Origin: Petrosia ficiformis
Lineage: Eukaryota; Porifera; Demospongiae; Haplosclerida; Petrosiidae
Assembly: GCA_947044365.1 (NCBI GenBank)
Contig: OX345636.1
Location: forward strand, 20,314,548 to 20,378,547
DNA length: 64,000 bases
Direction of reading: 5' to 3'
This document shows, piece after piece, positions 52,336-61,300 of the stretch. Under the pieces are notes generated by a model. The model was not told the DNA's origin. It worked only from the letters and a program-made list of their open reading frames with translations, and searched no databases. Positions within the stretch are counted from its first letter, which is position 1. Every line of letters begins with the position of its first letter. The position numbers and the translations under genes are program-made.

Positions 52336-55300
52336 TGATAAGGCAAACATTCAATCTAACTCCAGGTTTTATAAATCAGATGCCATCTACCACAGTGACA
52401 CAAACTATAAGACTACAACACTCGCGTGGTCCAAATTCTAGCACAATAGTGTTGACTTTCTGAAAATATGTGACCATGGATGCGAAAATCAGTCATTTCT
52501 ACTATTCCTCTGCCTAGATACCAAATTTATTTTCCTGTGTAAAAAAATGGCTGAGTAATAAACAATTTAAATTCTTGAGAAAATTCTTATTTGCCAAATG
52601 ACTAATTTTTGCATCCATGGTCACATATAAGGGTAAGTTACCTATAATCATAAAGAAAGTAAAATCTCGTCTTCGACAAGTGATCGCTATTTTGGCTTAT
52701 AACTCAAAATCAATAATTATATTATATAGACAGAAGTACCCTTTTCTCATTCGCGGTCACAAATACTTGTATAATTATTTTAATATAATACATTTATTAT
52801 TGTCTATATAATTATATAATTTATATAAATGATAAGTTTGCTTGAAGATTGAGGTGCAAATTGAAAATAATGAAGTTACCTGTGTAGCCCAAGCCTAGGA
52901 CACAAAACAAAGGTCCTATATTTTGTATATAGGACCTGTTAGCATACTATATACATTATATTGTATGATGGTGACATCTCCTGCATAGTGTGCACATGGA
53001 AGGTCTATATACAATATATAGAACTCACCACATCAATGGGGGAATGTCACCATCATACTATATATATAAAATATATTATATATATATATATACAATAATT
53101 ATACATATATACATACACTTACATAATATATATTATATAATTATCATATACATAATGTACAATACTTCTTACCTCCTTCAACTACTACACTAAGACTTTG
53201 TGCAATTGGATTGGATAACAGTAGTCTAATATCTCCTACAGTACCATGATCCTCACTGTAGTTATAAGCATTGAATTCAAAATTAACTGTGACATCTACA
53301 ATACAAATTATATGGATAATCAATGTACATTATTTCAAATCTTTGTGATCTACACTTTTTACATAAGTATAATTATAGTATACATGTCATTTTGGTGTAT
53401 GTAAATATAATATACAAATTATTTGTGATGAGGTTGCATGTATTACCATCGTCATCAACAACAGTGATCATCATTTGAGATGGTTCAGCAATGCCAACTG
53501 GAGAGGGATCTCGTATTCCCAGGGTGAACAATTTATCAAGTTCTAAAGCAATGTTATTATCAGTAACAGTGAACAAAAATGACATGTTCTGAGGTTCTGC
53601 AGCATTAGCATCAAATGTAACTTCACCAATATCGATATCTGTATATGAGAATAAATGGAATATTATTACCATTATTATTACAACAAAGTATAAAGATTTG
53701 ATTTAGGTTGAACAATACACATAATTATACACTGAAACATGAATTTGGTACTACATCGTGTTAGTAATAAAATGACAACCACAAACACACTAATGCAAAT
53801 TAAAACTCTATATGCTTTGACAAGTCAAATTCCATTTTAAAAAACAGCTGATCTTCTCCAGTAAGTGAAATGAATGCCACAAGCACTACATCTACAAACA
53901 CTACAAGCATTATTATTATTACTAGAGAGAATGTTAGCATGCATGCTAATCATTGTGGGGTGAGCCTGAGAGGGTGAGGTTTCAAAACATCTTGCAAACG
54001 ATGCAATCTCTATTCTCTTTGGCCATCAGTTTCTGTCTCTCTCACAAACTCTCTTCGCTTTGCTCAGCAGTCTCCTCAGCTCTTCAGTATTGCCCTCCGT
54101 CTCTCAAGTCTCTTTTGTCATCTGTCTCCCTCTGTTACAAGCTCCATCAGTATCTCTTTGGTTACTCAAAGGCACTTCTCTCTCCTCTTCAGTTTTCGCA
54201 GCTGTCCCTCTTCTTCTTTTTCTTAATCTATACATGGACATGTGGCTTTCGAAATTCACAAATACGTGAAAAAAAAGACATTTATGGAAACTAGCGAATG
54301 TGACATTTTATGGAAAAAGTATGAGTACATATATATATATACATACAAGGCAAACTTTGCACCAACCTGACAAGTGTGGAGCTTGCTCAGGATGATCCCA
54401 ATTATTTACATTTGATAGGGGATTTGGTCGGTGTTTAAATAGTGGATGATCTGATCCAAAACAGTTTTGATGAATATTACATTATCCCTTCAGTGCCTCC
54501 ACCATAAGTGGCTTGCATGCATTAGAGTGCATGTATTGTGTTTGCATCTTCTACACAGGATAGTGTATCAAAGCTGCATTTTCTATGAGCCTTATTTTAT
54601 TAGTCTGCAGGGTTTCATTTAGGAGGGGGGTTGGCCCCCAAAGTCTTTCAAATTGAAGTTTCGCCCCCCTCAAGAAATTTTCTAAATGAAACCCTGATCT
54701 GTGTATGTATTAATTGTTCTTACTAGTGTCTACATCATAGATAGTTACTGTCAAATCTTGAAGAATTTGTCCATCCTGTAGAACTACATAAATTGATTGA
54801 TTTCCACCATTTTCAGAGAAAGTTGCTGAATTTCTGTCAAATCGGACTACTACAACTGTAGATAAAATTAAAGAAGTTATAATTAATTTATTTGGAAAAT
54901 ATTTTAAAATAAAGCAAATTTTAAGTGATAATTTAAACTTTCTCTACAGTGCATTAAACATTATAATGTGGCATGATGGTGGGCTCAATAAAGGTTGGGA
55001 TTAGATCATCAAGACCTTTGTTGGCTTGCCTGAGTGCCACATTATAATGCACTATAACCAATGGTATAAACATTTTAGTGCCTATCACTTGACATTTCTA
55101 GTGTGTATGGTTGCATTTTCACAGGTAGATGTGTATTAAATAGTTAATGCATTCTTGAGTGTATTATGTTATTTAAAATGCCTAAAGTCATGTGATATAA
55201 TACTAATGTACTTTAAATTTTTAATATCTTACGATCATCATCTTCAATACGCACAAAAGAAGGAGTATCATCAATTACTAGATTAGTGCTGAGTACAGGT

Positions 55301-58300
55301 TGTGTTCCAGTGTAAGGTTGCAGAGTAACAGTGAAATTCTCAAATAGTGTCTCTTTTCTATTGTCATTTGTTATTATCATTGTACGACAATATGGACCAG
55401 ATTGCATGTGATTGAATCTTATGAAATTCAAAGTAGGTCGATAATCCTCAAACCCTAGAGTGAATATTAACATGCATAACACAAATTGTATAAAAATAAT
55501 TAATAGCAATTATTGTAGAATAAACACTTACCTACAGAAGAAGCTGTATTATCTTCAGGAATAAAATCAATATTAAATGACGTTTTAAGTGTAGCACCAA
55601 TAACTTCAGCACACACTCGTACAGTAACATCAGATTCAGTCACATTATAAGTCCTGGAAGTGAATCTGATTGTAGCAGCTATATATATATATAGAATATA
55701 AAATAAATACTTGATAATCACAATTCAAAGGAATAGCTTTTTAAAATTGTATAGGCAAGTTTTAAATTAGTGTTGTTTTAGTTCACCAAAAATTACTACT
55801 TTTAGTTATGCCTGGATTCTCAACTCTTAGTTTAGTAATAGTTTAATTAACTAAAATAATGTTAGGCTTACTAAAAGGGTTTTAGTCATAGTTAACTAAA
55901 ACAACACTATTTTAATTATGCATAATTTTAAAATTCAACATACATAACAATAATTACTGATATGATGTGATAGAATAATTATGACACCAGGAAAAGGCAG
56001 TACCAGATGTATCACCTTTATCACCACCTTAGGTCTTATCTAAACAACTATTAAGGCTAATATAGGACAAATGTTTTCTCTACTTAATGTAATTATTAAA
56101 GTATTTTTGTGCATATCGTGCAGTAATGACAATAATAACGAAGCCAAAATAATAATTACTAGTGAAATAACTACCTTCGGTCGTCATTTTCACTAGGTCC
56201 TCGTAAAGTCATAATGTGTTATAGTCATAACGTAGTACGTTCTAAGCATACATTCCAGGCGTAGTACTTTCTAAACCTATTATGATTTAAGTGTAGTACA
56301 GTCATTGAACGAATTATTATCTAGAATCATAAAATTTATATACTACAAATGAATGTACGTATTATAATTTTCAATTAAAATTTTAATTGTTTAATAAATA
56401 CACTAAATGTTACAACTCTCTCCGACTCTGTTCATTCTTTTGCTTTCCCTTTCTAAACGGCTCTTTCTTTGCCTGACTCTTTCATCTTATTACTCTGTGT
56501 AGCATGTCTTCCTGTTTGTGTAAAAATTGTTCTTGCTGAAGTAATACTCACTTTACTTTATTATTGAATTTCACAAGCAATTGCTGACACATAGACACTA
56601 CATACTGTTGTTATGGAATTTCCTGAAACTTGATCTTCTATTCTCGTTCACACAATTTCTGAAATGTCTCGTTCTTCCATTGACCAAAAAATACATTTTA
56701 GAAATGTCATCATCGTGTTTGTCTGTATCTATATCAACCTGACTTATCCTGTGTCTTTTCCTTCTATGTCAAACTCTATCAGATGTTAGCTGGGCTTCTT
56801 TCTCGATCAGTTAGTGTTGTTCATGTTTGTCTATGTCTCTCCCTATCAAAAGATCTCCTTAACTCCCTTTCTACTACTGTCTCCAAACATCCTCTCTCTC
56901 TTTGTCTAATTCTGTCACTGATTATCGCTTATCTCTTCTCCAATCTTCTTTATAACGCTAAAATGTCAAATTTACTGTCAACGCATTAACGCCTCCTTTT
57001 ATTACGTCACGTCAACATGCGCATGTCAACATCTAATTTTCAGGGTCTTTCTTGCAGGTGAATTTGACAGACAGACAGACAGACAACAGTATTATTATTA
57101 TAGATAATTATTAAGGTAAATGGAAGTAACTTCAGACACTTTTTACTTGCTGAACGGTTTACTGTATACTTGGCTTCCATTTTTTACTCTGAAAGAGCTA
57201 TCCCTATAGCACACCTAAACTGACTTCATAAGCATTATTCTTCAATTAGTTAATGAATTGTTTTCGTGGTTAACTCCTGACATTTCTGTAAACTTAAGAA
57301 AATTTGTGCTTCTTGGTATATTATACTTCATTGCAGCTTTCCCTAAGAGATATATGTGTTGCTTTTTCATCTAAAAATCATTCACTTTCATCATGACCTC
57401 TGTATAATCATCTATTAACATTAAATTATACACTATCATTATTACATAATTATAAAGTCATCACATTCCAATTTGAGGCCATCGTGAATGTGAACTGACT
57501 TTTAGCTACTTAATGTTCCATTCACTATAAATAAGAAGTTGACAATGTCCTTCCTTTGTATCAAAGGTTAATTCTATCTCCATTCTAACATTTCTAACAT
57601 TTTTAGGTGACTAGTTTGTAACAATGTTTTGAAAATGGAATTTTTGGTTTTGTAATTTTCTTCTGAAAATTTATGAAATTTACTTATTTGCTTTTGAAAA
57701 TTTATGAAATCATCTTTTAGAACAATTACTGTTTATACAGCAGTTAATGGATCATACTTGTAGTGCTTCATAATGGGTGTACCTATATTATATTTTAAAT
57801 TTTTGTTTTTGAAAAAATGCATGACAGAAAATATCTAACTTGTTTTTCTGTGTGTCCAGAGTTATGCACATTTGCCTTATTGATAATTCAAAAAATTTAA
57901 CATCATGATAATAGTGGCAGAAAACATAAACAGTCATGATAATGCACTTAACATTTTGCCTAACACTGGGTAACTAAAATAGACAGACTGGTATTTAGAT
58001 CTTCCTAAAATTGCTGTTTATAAACACAAGACTACATATTTTGTATGATTCTATCTTTGATTACTACTTGGTACTGACTGTTTCAATCAAAACACCTGGT
58101 GAGCTAGTTTATGTATGCACTACCAGAACCCCATTTTAGGAGTTGACTGAAACCATGCAGCAAAGGCATGCAAAATGGGGATTAATATTGTAATTCATTG
58201 TCTCAGCTTAAAGCAAACATTTGACAGAAACTGTGATTGAACTAGGACTACAGGCTTTAAGCATACAGTGCTCAGACCACTGAGCTACAACAACCAGACA

Positions 58301-61300
58301 ATGATGTGGTAGGTCAACAGGTCCTCTATATATACTGCACATAATAGTAGCAGAAAATATCACAGCTTATTAACTTAAAAGTAGACTATACAAAAGAATA
58401 ATGAGGTAATCCCACATGTATATGTAAATACAAATATGCTTAAATAAGTTCTTACATGTTGTATCACATATTGTCACAGTAGCACGATCTCTTTCAGGAT
58501 CGAGTTCATAGTTTTGTTCCGTTCTTATAAAAACTGTAAATATCTCTTTGTCTTCTAAAAACATATCATTAATAGCAAATCCAACAGGAAAATAGATAGG
58601 TCTCAATTGCAGACTATCCATAAGTACAAAGTTCGGTGTATTGTTAACGTTAGATGTGAAGTTGAAATCATAAGACTCTAAAAGAATATAGAAGCATTAT
58701 AACACAAACAGATTTGCATACTACTACTTTATACATTACACTACACTACTACTGAAATACACATACACTCCATAAATATACAGTAGTTATAATTATACAG
58801 TTGAAATATTTTGACAAATCCAAGCACAGAATTAATTTAAGTGGTGATGTATAGTGTATATGAGGTACTAGTAATATTTATAGTAAACAATTCACAAGTG
58901 AAACTAATTCATTACAATAAAAACATACATGTACAGTAAAAGGTGCTGTAACGTAAGTGATTGCAATAATTATAAATGAAATTTAAGGTTACGGTAAACA
59001 GTTTGTTATTAATTATTCATACTTTTTTCCATTGTATCATAAACTGCAGTTTTTTTAAATAAAACTGTACAACAAACAATGAAAAGTTTACTGTAAAAGT
59101 CACGATTTCTTCGGCACTTGTTTCTTGCTGTCTTCTTCTGAGCCACTGAGGTCTGCAGATCTTCTGCATCAAATCTAGCCACCAACATTGCTTCTATTCT
59201 TGACCTCTCCCCATACCAACTACTTTTGGACTTACTTGAGGGTGACTGAAAGCGATTTTAGCTCTGTGAGCCATAGAACTGGAGATATAAAGTCACTGTC
59301 TCTTGCAGACACCATTTTTGCCCAGTGCATGAGCACAAAAAGCTTCGTTTCTTGCCAATCTTTCGTTGTCTTTGCGAAAGCTCTTCGAGCCACCCTGCCC
59401 CACACCTGACTATAATTTGATAACACACAGTATACGGCAGAAATTCCGGTAACCAGGGAATAAACTGACGCCAAAAAAATAGCATGCATGCACTTCCAAT
59501 TTTGATATGTAATCAGCTGTAGGTGACTTACCCCCGCATCACGTGCCAATTAGGTGGGCAAAACACCTGTAACCTTAAACCACATATCTACCAAGAGATA
59601 GCGAAAAGTACATTGGTGGTGCTCAAGAATACAGTATACATTGTATCATGTGTTAATAATAACCACACACATGAACAATCATTTCTGTTCAAAGGAGACA
59701 GATTTCTTAAAAAGTCAGCTAACTACTTGAGAATATTGAGCTTCATAAACTTTGATTCAAAAAATTTTTACAACTGATATTGATACCATATGGAATGCCT
59801 GGCCCATAAACATTTCAGTAGATTATTTTCATAGATATTATTACATAGTGTATGATTGTAAACCATACTTTATCACTGTGATATTTACTATGTATATATT
59901 ATTACGAACTTTATAGCAAGAAATATTTTCCTTATTCTAAGCGAAGCGTCTCAACTCAAATTTTTGAACTTCCATATCTCCACATTGGTGAGTTTTACAT
60001 TTCTCATACTTATATGCTTACAGGTATCTTAGTAATGTATCTATCGATCAGAGTGTAACTGTATCAGTAGCACAAGAGATTGAACAGAAAGAGATGCCAC
60101 AGCCAGAAATTGTTCAGCATGGATATCTCCACAAAAGGTGCATGAAAATTGGTCAAACTCACAGAACTAATGAATCTATATGTCAGCAAACAATACTAAC
60201 AAACTTTGACTATAGAATGAGAAAACAAGCAAAATATGTTGGACCACTCAAACTCTAGGAACAGTCATTGCTCTAGTTGCCACTTTTCTACATTTACACC
60301 AAGGCTAAGCCACACCTGAATTTTCCAAACGTATGTTAAGTGCTGCACTTGTTAAGTGAGTTTACACACCACATAATTATTCCTAGTATAATACAAATTG
60401 CTTCCTGCAGAGTACTGAGTCTGTATGCTACACCTGTATATATTATTATTATAATTATTATATAATTATGTACAATGTTCTAGACTTATAGTACTTATAA
60501 AACAACATTACTTGATTCATTCATCTATTTTATATAGTGTCATACTCATTGCTGTTCCTGAAGATGCTGATAATCCTGGTGGAGGTAGTTCATCATTTGC
60601 ATTTGATCCAGTAGTTTCATCATTTGTCTGGTTAATTCTCAATGATATTACTTCTCCTTCAAACACTTTTACTTCTATCATATCAAATCCAATCTCAAAA
60701 GCTAGATAAAACAGTAACACAATTTAGGTTAAAAACTGGGCCATGTTTAGTTTCAATATACTATAATTGGATAATTATAGTAATAATTAACCAATTATTA
60801 TTCATGTACCTTATTATACTCATGCTTTAACTACACATCACCTCAATAACATTTTATACTAAACCGTTATTAAATTCACTTGCATATGTAAATGTTTGAA
60901 GTATAGTAAGACAGGGAATGCCAAAAAAAGTATTTGTTCTACTGTGGATAATAGCTATAGCTACATAAGTAAACCAGCCTCTACTGATGAGAAAATGAAT
61001 AAATACTAGTAAATAGACCCATCCAAAGAACAGGATACACAAACTGTTTATGAAATAAACAACCTAATAACCAGTCACCTTCCTGTTGCATTAATCACAC
61101 TTTCCCATCCCCACACAGTTTGCTCTGATATCTGCAGCCATCTTGAAAATTGAAACTGAAGCCATGCCTTTGGCTAGTCTCGTCCCCAGCTGCACCCACT
61201 ACCGTGGAGAAGTGTCTGGTGACTTTCTAGCAATTTCTTGGTTGTGCTGACTCAGCATGCAGGGAATCCTGCACACCATTTAAATTCAAGTATAGGCTGT

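Noticed and set aside
53953..54294. Plus-strand 113-codon frame rich in Ser and Leu
   Set aside because: CT-rich low-complexity sequence inside an intron, no motif; two frames are open there equally.
58226..58298. Functional tRNA gene
   Set aside because: A and B boxes are present but the arms do not fold into a convincing cloverleaf and a SINE-like body follows, so it is called a SINE.
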